Source: Paulownia fortunei (lineage: Eukaryota > Streptophyta > Magnoliopsida > Lamiales > Paulowniaceae). From it: a stretch of 64,000 bases of DNA. Each line of letters begins with the position of its first letter. The stretch's first letter is position 1. Location of the stretch: positions 14,674,278 to 14,738,277 of the forward strand of contig CM033114.1 in NCBI GenBank assembly GCA_019321725.1. The letters run 5' to 3'. Positions 53,476 through 62,489 of this stretch are shown one piece after another. The translations under genes were made by a program, and so were the position numbers. The notes under the pieces are model-generated. The model saw only the letters and a program-made list of their open reading frames with translations. It did not search any database and had not been told where the DNA came from.

Positions 53476-54305
53476 CATCCAATTCTTGAACTGCTTAGAA
53501 GAGGATTTTCTTCGTTTAAAATGTCATGAAATGATAAGTCATAATTTCTTTTCATACGTTGTCTAATGTGAAATAATTTAGTCCTTTTAATTATATATAA
53601 CTTGTAACACGTACACGTGCGTTGCACGTGATAGACAATACTTGTTTAATTTTATTTTTCAAAAATTATTAACCTCACTAAAGATGCTAGTAAATGTCTA
53701 AAAATTAGTATATTATTAATAAAATGAATCTCTAAATGGTTATACGATGAAACGTTCTAATTTCTTGAGAATTATTAAATAGTGTTTATTTGGTATAATT
53801 GAAAAGTAGATGATATTTGTAAAGGCCAATAAATATTTCATAGTTATGAAGTTCAATATATATTCCTTATATTTTTTTAAAGGACATGACTTGAGAAATT
53901 CTTGGCCAAAAGTAAGGTGAATTGGAAAAGAATTTTCTCATTTTATCACTATATTATGGATTTGAAAAGGATACTAGTAAGTAGTAATTGAATCATCATC
54001 TTTTCGACATAATTTCGTACCATAAATTCAACCAAGGTTTAGATGATGAAAGGACTCAATTATCAATAATAATTGTAATTAGAACAATTCACTTACATTT
54101 ATATTTTTATTTATATCTTCATTGCAAAGACCTACTACTAGTAAAAACAAGAATTTTGATCATAATACTAGATTAAAAAAGTAAATTAAAAAAATTATAA
54201 TCTTACTACTAACTTATTAATGAACATAATTGACAACACAATCTTAGGCGAATAAGCGAATTTTTAAGGATAATAGAAAAATAATTATTTTTGGGTAAAA
54301 GAGTC
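53476..54305. other. 3' flank of receptor kinase, intergenic
   Basis: AT-rich sequence with no gene. It contains a short perfect hairpin, CACGTGCGTTGCACGTG (53614-53630), shortly after the kinase stop codon. This type of GC palindrome is often seen at plant transposon ends. Poly(A) signal-like AATAAT and TTAATTATATATAA motifs lie within 120 bp of the stop. Confidence 0.5.
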
Positions 54306-54313
54306 CTATTGGG

Positions 54314-54735
54314 CAATGTTTTTATAACCGGACCGGTGATCAAATTGATTTTGTTAAAATTAGCGGTTCAACCGGTCGGACCGGTTCAACCAGCGGTCGG
54401 ACCGGTTTAATAAAAATTAATTATATTTTTTTATATAAAATGATAATATAATAGATTAATTGTTATATAATACATTTTAAATGTAAAAATAAATAAATAG
54501 TTACATAAAAACACATATAACAAAACATAAAATTCAAATAATCACATAAATATAATAAAATATCAAATTTAAACCTTTATAAAAATTTAAAATAAAAAAT
54601 TAAAAAAAAACATAAAAACCGATCAAAACTGGTTGTTGACCGGTCAAAACGGTTTTTTAGCAAAATCGGACCGGACAGACCTCCGGTTCCCAGTTGAACC
54701 AGCCGGTCCGGTCCGGTTCGATTTTGAAAATACTG
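54314..54735. mobile_element. hAT-type MITE with 8-bp target duplication
   Basis: The left end reads CAATGTTTTTATAACCGGAC, and the reverse complement of the right end reads CAGTATTTTCAAAATCGAAC followed by CGGACCGG. These are imperfect inverted repeats of the 'CAGTGTTTT.AAACCGGACCGG' type. The eight bases CTATTGGG occur on both sides (54306-54313 and 54736-54743), the target-duplication length of hAT transposases. The inside is AT-rich with repeated CCGGTC motifs and no coding capacity. It lies about 335 bp upstream of the eIF2 alpha start codon. Confidence 0.88.
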
Positions 54736-54899
54736 CTATTGGGCATATTTGTATTAGACCTAATTATTTTGTTGAGGTTGACTAGATTTAGGAAACTTGA
54801 TCCGAATCGGACTTGGACTAGATTTAGGATATTTAAGAGAAGCGGGTGACAATCATAAAGGGAACTCGAGGGGTTCAACTTACCTTTATTAATTTTCAG

Positions 54900-55069
54900 C
54901 CCCATCCCTCTTCGAGTGTGATTGATTCTCTCTCTCTAAGCTAAAACCCCTTCTCTCTCGCTCTAAATTTATCTCCCAGCTTCCCAGCCCCTTCTCCTCT
55001 CCGCAAAACCCCAACCCACAGGAACCCTAATTCCCTACGCTTGGCCCGAGTAGAGCTTGACCCATTTCG
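54900..55069 (+). promoter_or_regulatory. CT-rich leader / proximal promoter of eIF2 alpha with telo-box
   Basis: Pyrimidine-rich sequence (CTCTCTCTCT, CCTTCTCTCTCGCTC) without a TATA box, typical of plant housekeeping gene leaders. AACCCTAA at 55023-55030 is a telo-box core, a motif enriched upstream of plant translation-apparatus genes. The start of transcription cannot be fixed from sequence. Confidence 0.5.
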
Positions 55070-55453
55070 ATGGCGACGAACGGGCCGAACTTAGAGTGCC
55101 GGATGTACGAGGCCAAGTACCCGGAGGTGGACCAGGCGGTGATGATACAGGTCAAGAGCATGGCTGATAGCGGCGCGTACGTTTCTCTCCTTGAGTACAA
55201 CAATATCGAGGGCATGATTCTCTTCTCTGAGCTCTCCCGCCGCCGCATTCGGAGCATCAGCAGCCTCATCAAGGTCGGCCGCATCGAGCCCGTAATGGTA
55301 CTCCGTGTTGATAAAGAAAAAGGTTACATTGATCTTAGCAAGAGGCGTGTTTCCGAGGAGGATATTCAGACGTGTGAGGAAAGGTTCAATAAGAGTAAGC
55401 TCGTGCATTCCATCATGCGACATGTTGCTGAGACCATGAAGACTGACCTTGAG
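55070..55453 (+). CDS. Eukaryotic translation initiation factor 2 subunit alpha, exon 1 (partial gene)
   Basis: 128 codons from ATG to a donor (GACCTTGAG followed by GTTGGTATTT). The protein starts [20 protein letters not shown] and contains [35 protein letters not shown] and [18 protein letters not shown]. This is the S1-type OB-fold of eIF2 alpha, which delivers initiator tRNA to the 40S ribosome with eIF2 beta and gamma. Ser56 in [10 protein letters not shown] is the conserved phosphorylation site through which GCN2 lowers translation; it is present. The exon ends near KTDLE, where the helical domain should begin. The rest (about two thirds of the usual 340-345 residues) is not visible in the next 8.5 kb, which is transposon-rich. 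Either intron 1 is very long or the copy is truncated. CG-rich coding bases and no stop argue that exon 1 is still under selection. Confidence 0.93.
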
Positions 55454-56177
55454 GTTGGTATTTTTCATGATTATTTTTTGGTGCTGTATGTTTTTGGTTC
55501 TCATGTGAGGTGTTGGATGAATTTTGTTTCCTTTAATTCTTTTCTGAGAATTTGATTGTCTTCTTCGGTTCTTTTTGGCTGGGGAGACAAAGGACTTCGA
55601 TAATTGGGGGCTTAAATGCTTGTAACGATATTGTGAAACGTGAGGAAAAGGAAGTGACTTGGCATAGTTCTACTATGGTTGATATCAAAGATTTGTGTAA
55701 ATTTTGAAGAGAGAAACAAATGTTTTTTTCGTAATATTTGGGTTTTAGAATTTGAGACAAATTCGTATTAGAATGTCATTTCATGCCTCAAAATTGTATC
55801 TTTAATGAATATGGCTAAGTTGTACTATGTGATATATTTCAGTGACAATGAAATTAAATTTGTTTCTGTTAATTGGTACAACTCGGGTCTTCATTATGAG
55901 GAACTTGCAAAATCGTGTGTTATCCTCACCAAATTCTATTGTCTCCAAGGAGTAGCTTGTGGCATTCAGGTCTTGTTTTTGATGATACGTCTGGTATTTG
56001 AGGGTGAGGCCATATTAACTTATGTAATCCCCATTAGGAAGTATATAATGAAACAAAGAAAAATTAATTACTGTTTCATGATCAATACAGTTTAAGTTTT
56101 CTGCCTTAAATTATGGACAGATAGGTGTGGCGGGTCACCTATAAACATAGAAACACAAACATTTGTCCAAACCTTCA
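55454..56177 (+). other. Start of eIF2 alpha intron 1
   Basis: T-rich, intron-like sequence following a GT donor. The 96-codon frame at 55805-56095 has no recognisable domain and ends at the junction with retrotransposon DNA, so I do not call it a gene. No acceptor leading into eIF2 alpha coding sequence is seen. Confidence 0.6.
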
Positions 56178-56627
56178 ATGTAGTGGAGATTTGTACCAAA
56201 GGAAGAGTACATGATGTTTAACTCTTCTTCTATCATTAGATATTGGGTGATGGTTTTTGTGAGATTTTACATGAATTTACTTGTTTGAAGCATGCATAGT
56301 TTTACCACTATTGATATTAGTTATTCACACACACACACTTGAGTATTATTGTGGAAATGTATTGGCTTTTGAATGACTAAAAGGTTAGATTCAACATTTA
56401 TTTGATTTGATTTCCATATTACTTTGTTGCTTCCTAAGTATTGGTTGGAAGTTAGTTATCATAAGTATTTAAAGGTATCGCCGCTGGAAGCCCTCACAAG
56501 ACGCCACTTAGGGGTTTAAGGTTTGTTGCATATGCTAAATGCAATCATAATTTCCTATGAAAGGGGATTAGTTTAAGTTTGTTTTATGCTTGCTCGAGGA
56601 CAAGCAAGGGTTAAGCGTGGGGGAATT
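56178..56627 (+). mobile_element. 3' untranslated zone and polypurine tract of a gypsy element
   Basis: It matches 44775-45252 of element C in order: GTAGTGGAGATTTGTACC, a short CA repeat (56325-56337), TATTGTGGAAATGTATT and AAATGCAATCAT. It ends in GCGTGGGGGAATT just before an LTR. The upstream part of the element is missing, so this is a 5'-truncated insertion or a deletion product. Confidence 0.75.
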
Positions 56628-58467
56628 TGATAAGTATATATTTTTATATCAAATCCTTTATATTTTTCTTACTTTATTCTTGTTAATATTGAATTTTTAT
56701 TAATATTTTGTGTTAGGAAATCAATGAACAAAAAAATATAAAAAAGAGCCCAATATAAAAAAGAGCCCAAATATCAAAAATATTTTATGTTTTTATTAGC
56801 ATTTGTCAAACGATCTCTAAAATATCAAAAAATATCAAAAAATATCGAAAGAACACAACATGTTTCATGATCAAGTTTAGAGAGAATATTTTATTGGATC
56901 AAAGAAGCATCACAATTGGAAGAAAAATATCATTTTTGCTTAAGTCCATCATGTGTAAATAAAAAAATATGTAAGAAATCGTTTGAATTTTGCAAGTGAT
57001 TATTGAACTTGCATTAAATTCAAAATCAACAAGTTTTCAAACTTGGGCAGTTTTTGTATTTTGGGTCTAACTCCATACTCAAAAGCTCTATGGACCTAAA
57101 TATTGCAGAATTTGAAAGAAAAAAAATTGAACTACAACTTTGCAGTTAGAATCTCAGCTCAATTCAACCTTGATAAAAACAAAAAATTCATTCAAGTGTT
57201 TGCATTCGAAGAAATCTATCTATGCAGACACATCTCCTTAAGTCAAGCATAACTTTTTATTTTATAATTGGAATCAAGGGATTCAAGTTGAAAAATGAAG
57301 CTAATAGATAAATCTACAACCTTCGTGTTAACCATTTTTCCAAAATTAGTTGATTTCATAGAGAAAAATATGTGAAAAATTTTAGATCCAAAAAGGACAT
57401 GTGAATTTAGAGAACATTTGAAGTAAATTTGAAGTGAATTTGGAGATGTCAATTTAGGGCACTCTTCTACTATAAATAGGGTCCATTGGATGTCATTCAA
57501 AACACACAAAAAAACCTTATAGGGGAAAAAAAGTTTTATTGTCTTTAGGCTAAGTTTTCTAGTAGTATTAGAAATATATTCTCTAGTTTCTTTTCTATTT
57601 TTAGTCTTTTCTACTTTCATTATGTCTTTCTAAATTTTATTTGATTAAGGAAAAATGGTGAACCTCTTGATAGAGGAAGAGAAATAGTTATAAAGGTGCA
57701 TAATGTTTAAGTGTATTGTATTATTATTTTATTTTTTATTAAAATCATCATTATTTAGTGACGATTCTTGATTTATATATTACTAATGGTACAAAAAATA
57801 CTTGGGTTCATTTGGATAAATGTTTGGTTCTACTATAACAACTACTAACATGAAACATTGATTTGTTGTAGACAAAGGTGTGCATAAATACTTAATCATG
57901 TCAATGTTGGCATTAAAACCCTCTTTGATTAGTGAAAATTCTTGATTTATATATTACTAATAGCACAACTAATATTTGGGTTCATTTAGCTAGATGTTTG
58001 GTTCTACTGTACTAACTGCTAAAGTAAAATCTTGATTTATTGTAGACAAATGTGTACATAAATACGTGATTCCATAAACAAATATTGGCATTAAGAGATA
58101 ATTTACAGACAGTAAGACAATATCACGATCACCTTAATGAATGAACTATTTGATAACATCTTTCTATTATAACTTTTATTTTGTATGGATTCCGATAGTG
58201 ACATTTAAAAAAGGTAAAAGAATAATAAATAATTGTTCCTCTATTCAAAACTCAAGAGCAGATCCCTAATTTTCAGCATTTTTATTCCTTTGATTTCTCA
58301 ATTATAGTATTTTTTTTTCTTTTAATCTAAACCACATAAAATCCATCTTTTAAGAAATATAATCCTAAAAACTTTAAATAATTTCCTTGTAGATTGATCT
58401 CGAACTCACGATAAATTTATTACTTGACATAACATGTACTTGGGTTTGCAACCTTAAAGTTGTAACA
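56628..58467 (+). mobile_element. LTR E, 3' LTR of a gypsy element near eIF2 alpha exon 1
   Basis: It begins TGATAAGTATATATTTTTAT after a polypurine tract and ends AAAGTTGTAACA. It is closely similar to LTR B (25515-27267), including the TATA-like CTACTATAAATAGGG (about 57468) and a tandemly duplicated block of about 171 bp (57740-58090). No primer site follows the end (AGTGCATTTTG instead), as expected for a 3' LTR. The antisense frame at 57243-57620 is spurious. Confidence 0.85.
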
Positions 58468-59184
58468 AGTGCATTTTGAAAGACGGTGTTCCCAAACTTT
58501 TAGAGAAACTACTGGTAAAATCATCTATATTTAACCCATCTCCCAAACAAGAAAGCCGACATTATTAGCGAGTTCCATTTATAGCTTCGAACTGAACTTT
58601 ATGAATCTAATATTAAGTGATGCTAACCCAGCTTTTATTTATTATCTTTAGTATCTTAGAATGGTAGTAGTGGCATATGAGAGGACAAAGGATCTTATTA
58701 TAGATTTATGAAGCATAGGGTATAGTGTCTTGGATGTTGAAGGTACAAATATGGAATTTATTAATACTTCTTTATGTCAATTAGCTTCGTCGTGGGATTT
58801 GGGTACTAATTTTTATTGTACCATGATTATTTGTTCATTATATTCAATGCACAAATAAATTATTTTCCTAACGATATATAAGATTCAGTTTATCTTCTTG
58901 GTATTGTCTATTTAATATTGATCTAGTTAAGTTCCCCACACTCTCCATATTTTGTTAAGTAAAGTTTCAATATTACAAAGGTTATGGAAAGAGCCATACT
59001 CAGAAGTGTGTATTAAAGCCAAGGCAACCTATCAATCCTTGCATTACTTAACATCTCCTAGAACCACATTGGGATAGTTTGAATACAAGAAAGGTTGCTT
59101 GATGATATATAAGATTCAGTTTATCTACTTGGTCTTGCCTAATATAATATTAATCTAGTTATATGATGTGTCATGTGTTGGATG
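58468..59184. other. Unassigned sequence with a dispersed direct repeat
   Basis: No coding domain is visible. Two copies of a segment of about 60 bp (GATATATAAGATTCAGTTTA...) occur at about 58872-58930 and 59101-59163, in the same orientation. No eIF2 alpha exon was found here. Confidence 0.5.
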
Positions 59185-59970
59185 TGTAAACATAATTCTA
59201 CCGCAAGTGCACAGTATCAAGTTTTAGTATAAAATGTGATAAGAAAGGTTGTCGTGTCCCAAGAAAGTGTGTGAGCAAATATCCAATTTAGACTATCCGA
59301 CTATATTTGACCGAATCGAAGGGTTGGTTACTTGATTAAAAGCTTAAACAAATAAATAAAAAAAATAAAAAAAATAAAGATCAAGGAGCACAGATAATAG
59401 AATCCCACATAGAAAGATGTCAAGGCTATGGATTACCATTCTATATCATTATGAATTTCATATGTACGTGATTAGGATTAATGTTTAATTGTGTGACAAC
59501 AGAAATTCTGAATGTATATGATATTCTTTCCTAAGACATATTAAATCTATCTCTAGAAAGTAACCGGTATATCTCTATAACTGATTTAACTAACTAATAA
59601 TGCATTCAGCTTTGTGACTTCCTCTAGCTTTCGACAATCACGTCTATGACTACTACGTGTACTAAATCATATATCTCTATAGCATATTATACAAGCACTT
59701 GTTGCAACACTACCTTTTGGTTCTATTCACAACAACAAGGATCATCTTAAAATTAGCTAAATATCAAGAAGCATTAAGAACAAAGTGTGTGCTCATCACA
59801 AATAACATCATCTGTACCACAAACATGATATCAATTCATAAATTAATTGAAGTGGCTTCCAAGCCTTGACAAAAATATGCTTGCTCTAGGACTTTCATCA
59901 CATAAGATATGTAATTCACACACAATTCATCAATAAATATAAAAAAGATTGGCTTAATTTTCAAAAAACA
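59185..59970 (-). mobile_element. 3' LTR of a minus-strand gypsy element
   Basis: On the minus strand it starts TGTTTTTTGAAAATTAAGCC immediately after a polypurine tract and ends ACTTGCGGTAGAATTATGTTTACA. This gives a 786-bp LTR with TG..CA ends. The CTGTGCACTTGCGGTA motif near the end is typical of Tat/Retand-type LTR ends in plants. The internal region of the element would lie to the right. Confidence 0.65.
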
Positions 59971-59986
59971 TAATTCCCGCCCCAAA
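59971..59986 (-). other. Polypurine tract, minus strand
   Basis: The minus strand reads TTTGGGGCGGGAATTA directly before the LTR at 59970, preceded by GAGGACAATGTTTTATTTAC, the usual lead-in of this element group. Confidence 0.65.
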
Positions 59987-60879
59987 TGTAAATAAAACAT
60001 TGTCCTCAATATTTAAAGCAAGAAAAAAGATAGGGGAAAAGAACTACTCTCTCTCAACTAGATTTGTATCAACAAATATGCGTCCTTTGGAGGTCCAATG
60101 ATATTCTACACAACACGAAGGAGATGAGAATCAATCAACAAACAAGAAGAAAACAAATAAAAAAAACACAAATGAAAGCAACAAAATTGAAAACAAAAAC
60201 ATAAATAAAGCAACCTAATAGCTAAACATGCCTAAATCTAGAAAGGGAACATATTTCAAAAAGTAACTAAGAAATTATTCAAAAGCAAAAGAAAAGGGGC
60301 GGGTTGCTTCACCTTAAAAATAATAATAATCACTTTGTACATATGTATTAGGCCTTAGGCATCTAGGGGTCATGAACCAACTATAGAACCCTATTTAATA
60401 AGTGAAATGCATTAGTTGTTTGTTCTCAGGTTGGGCAGTAAGGTTCGAAGAAGGGCCAAGAAGTGTTTGTTTTATAATTGTCAGCCCAACTTTATTACCC
60501 CTTCTTGGGAAAAGACAAGATGTAATTTTGACATCTTACGCTCGTCACCTCCTCTTAAATAGTGCTTGGATCAACATTGATCACCCCTTATCAAGGGGTT
60601 CTTATTTTTCCATGGGCCTCACATTACATGATCGATCATAACCTTGGTCGTGGCTTACCTAAAAATATCAATTTCACTTGAAAACGCTTCTTGTAGGGTA
60701 AGTTGGCATCAAAACGTGCAAGGGTTACCACCAAGCTTTCATCCCCCATCTCTATTCCTTTTGAATTTTCCAAGTGTGCTTCCAATTCATTCTTAGACCT
60801 ATTTTTCTACACTAATGCTAAAAAGCAAAGGGATCAAAAGCATCTATTTGAGAACACTTGGGCTTATCTATCGAATAAT
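59987..60879 (-). mobile_element. Decayed internal region of minus-strand gypsy DNA
   Basis: It joins the 3' LTR zone to a protease remnant, so it should hold pol, but I can read no RT or integrase motif. Minus-strand fragments such as FDANLPYKKRFQVKL and MLIQALFKRR near 60500-60710 resemble the non-coding or terminal part of such elements rather than enzymes. The plus-strand frames at 60402-60641 and 60703-60945 are therefore regarded as antisense shadows. Confidence 0.45.
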
Positions 60880-60880
60880 G

Positions 60881-61143
60881 CTAATCCATTTTCTCATGTT
60901 TCTTTAAAGCCACCATGCATGCCTCTAATTTTTCCTCAATCCTAATTTGATGCAAAAAATCAATGGCCAATGGGTTAAGTGCATCAATTTTAAAACACAT
61001 ATTCTCATCCACCAGATACTTTTTGGCTTTGAAAACATTAAAGGTTACTTGTTCATCCCTTTTTTTAAGTATTAAATTTCCTAGTTGCATATCAATCAAA
61101 GCTATACCCGTATATAGGAAAGGTCTTCCAAGAATAAGAGCAC
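60881..61143 (-). pseudogene. Aspartic protease C-terminus, minus-strand gypsy element F
   Basis: The minus strand reads ALILGRPFLYTGIALIDMQL, then LILKKRDEQVTFNVFKAKKY and ENMCFKIDAL. 'LGRPFL.T..ALIDV..G.L.L...DE.V.FNVF.A.K' is the end of retropepsin and the start of the linker to RT in Tat/Retand-type elements. The frame (60881-61099) is open, but the active-site half is absent. It is cut at 61144 by a plus-strand LTR-like insertion. The gag of the same type lies beyond that, at 61985-62335. Confidence 0.78.
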
Positions 61144-61812
61144 TGTAGATAAATTAAATTTTTGTTAATTAAATGGCGACACGTGTAAAATAATATATAT
61201 TAAATATTAATTTTATATTTTCTATTTATATTAGGGATTTAATCAAATTTAATTCCTAAAGTAAATAGTTAATTAATTGATATTATAATATATACTTTAT
61301 TGGCCAATTAAATTTAGCCAAGTGTCAAACCTCAATTCTTGGAAATTAAGATTGTATCAAATCTTATGATCAAAAAAGAGATATCAATCAAATCATGAAG
61401 AGCCAATCAAATCGTGTTACTTCATCAATGACATATCAAATAACCCCTATCCTACAAGTATAAATAGGGGTCATTCACAAGAGTCAAAGACATAAGGTGT
61501 GAAGAAGAGGCCTAAGCAAGAAAGGTGTTGGAAGAAATTCTCTCAATCAAGGCGATCAAATTCAAGGAGATCCACGATGTTTAAGGAGAAATTGAAGGTG
61601 TTCATCATGGAGTTCATTGAAATAATAGCATTTTAATTCGAGATTAAGTTGTTAAACTCTTGAATTAATGTTATTGGAAATTAAATCCAACTTGGATGAG
61701 ATCAAAGGGTCAAACCACAAACTAATATTCAAATCCAAGAAGTCGATGTTCTTGAAGTTCTAATATTTGATTCGATATTAAGGTGTTAAACCTTCGAATT
61801 AATGTTATTGCA
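61144..61812 (+). mobile_element. Plus-strand LTR nested in the minus-strand element
   Basis: It begins TGTAGATAAATTAAATTT and ends AATGTTATTGCA. A clear TATA box with CAAGTATAAATAGGGGTC lies at about 61457, followed by a G/A-rich leader, so it looks like an LTR with its promoter on the plus strand. A segment of about 40 bp (ATTAAG.TGTTAAACTCTTGAATTAATGTTATTG) is repeated at about 61642 and 61777. The superfamily is uncertain. Confidence 0.55.
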
Positions 61813-61975
61813 AGTTTGACGAAGGCCATTGAGGGACTCACGAAACATGTTCAAGAGCAAGATTCCCAAATCACAAAATTGATGAACAAAGTGGACAATG
61901 TTAATGTTAGCCGTGTAATGGAAAAATAAGTTGAGGTTCATGATGAAGTTGAAACGTCCACAAAGAAATAATCAA
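61813..61975 (+). pseudogene. Short gag-like fragment after the nested LTR
   Basis: The plus strand reads AIEGLTKHVQEQDSQITKLM followed by NKVDNVN, a coiled-coil-like stretch seen near the gag start of several plant gypsy families. It stops at 61927. It may be the first codons of the element whose LTR precedes it, but no primer site separates them, so this is tentative. Confidence 0.4.
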
Positions 61976-61984
61976 GTGATGCAT

Positions 61985-62335
61985 TTTGATGGTGTCACAA
62001 ATCTCCAAAAATATGGCTAAGTATACATTAGGATCCTCCAACGCATTTTCTCCAAATTGATTTTGTTGCACTATGCTAATGAGAGCTGGTTTAAGCTCAA
62101 AATTGTTGGCATTGATCGGTTGTCGAACTATCTCAGAGTAGTTTTAGTTCCTGGTTGGTTGAAAATAGTCCCGGATAGCTCATTGTGGTGGTGGTTGTTG
62201 CAATGGAAGATTGGCATTCACATTAGCATTGTTGATGTTATCCGTCATGGCTTGATTGTCAATTTTTTTTGCTGCTCTAATAGCCCGAAGAGTCCACTTA
62301 ATTTTTGGATCAAAATAACCTAAGTTAAGACTCAT
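61985..62335 (-). pseudogene. gag N-terminus, minus-strand Tat-like gypsy element F
   Basis: The minus strand reads ANLPLQQPPPQ, AIRDYFQP, VRQPINANNFELKPALISIV, QQNQFGENALEDPNVYLAIF and LEICDTIKM, with two stops. This is the highly conserved first block of Tat/Retand-type gag ('...R.YF.P......I.RP.I.ANNFELKPALI.MVQQ.QFGG...EDPN.HL..FLEICDT.K'). It begins about 130 bp from the primer site at 62469-62486, the correct spacing. The plus-strand frame 62057-62323 is its antisense shadow. Confidence 0.9.
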
Positions 62336-62468
62336 AGCCTTACGCATACAAATATGTATAATCTAATGCAAGTCAAGATAACATCAACATATGGAAACAA
62401 AGTAAAAAGAATCTAAACTAAAATTAAGACTAATTCATAACAATATTAATATAATTATGATAAAACAA

Positions 62469-62486
62469 TCCCTGGCAACGGCACTA
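62469..62486 (-). other. Primer binding site, tRNA-Asp type, minus strand
   Basis: The minus strand reads TAGTGCCGTTGCCAGGGA and matches the tRNA-Asp complement TGGCGCCGTTGCCGGGGA at 15 of 18 positions. It sits between gag on the left and the LTR on the right. Confidence 0.82.
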
Positions 62487-62489
62487 AAA

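Noticed and set aside
55091..55504. Antisense 137-codon frame over eIF2 alpha exon 1
   Set aside because: It is a mirror of a highly conserved coding exon and carries no recognisable motif.
55805..56095. 96-codon protein downstream of eIF2 alpha exon 1
   Set aside because: Intron-like composition, no domain, and it stops near a retrotransposon junction.
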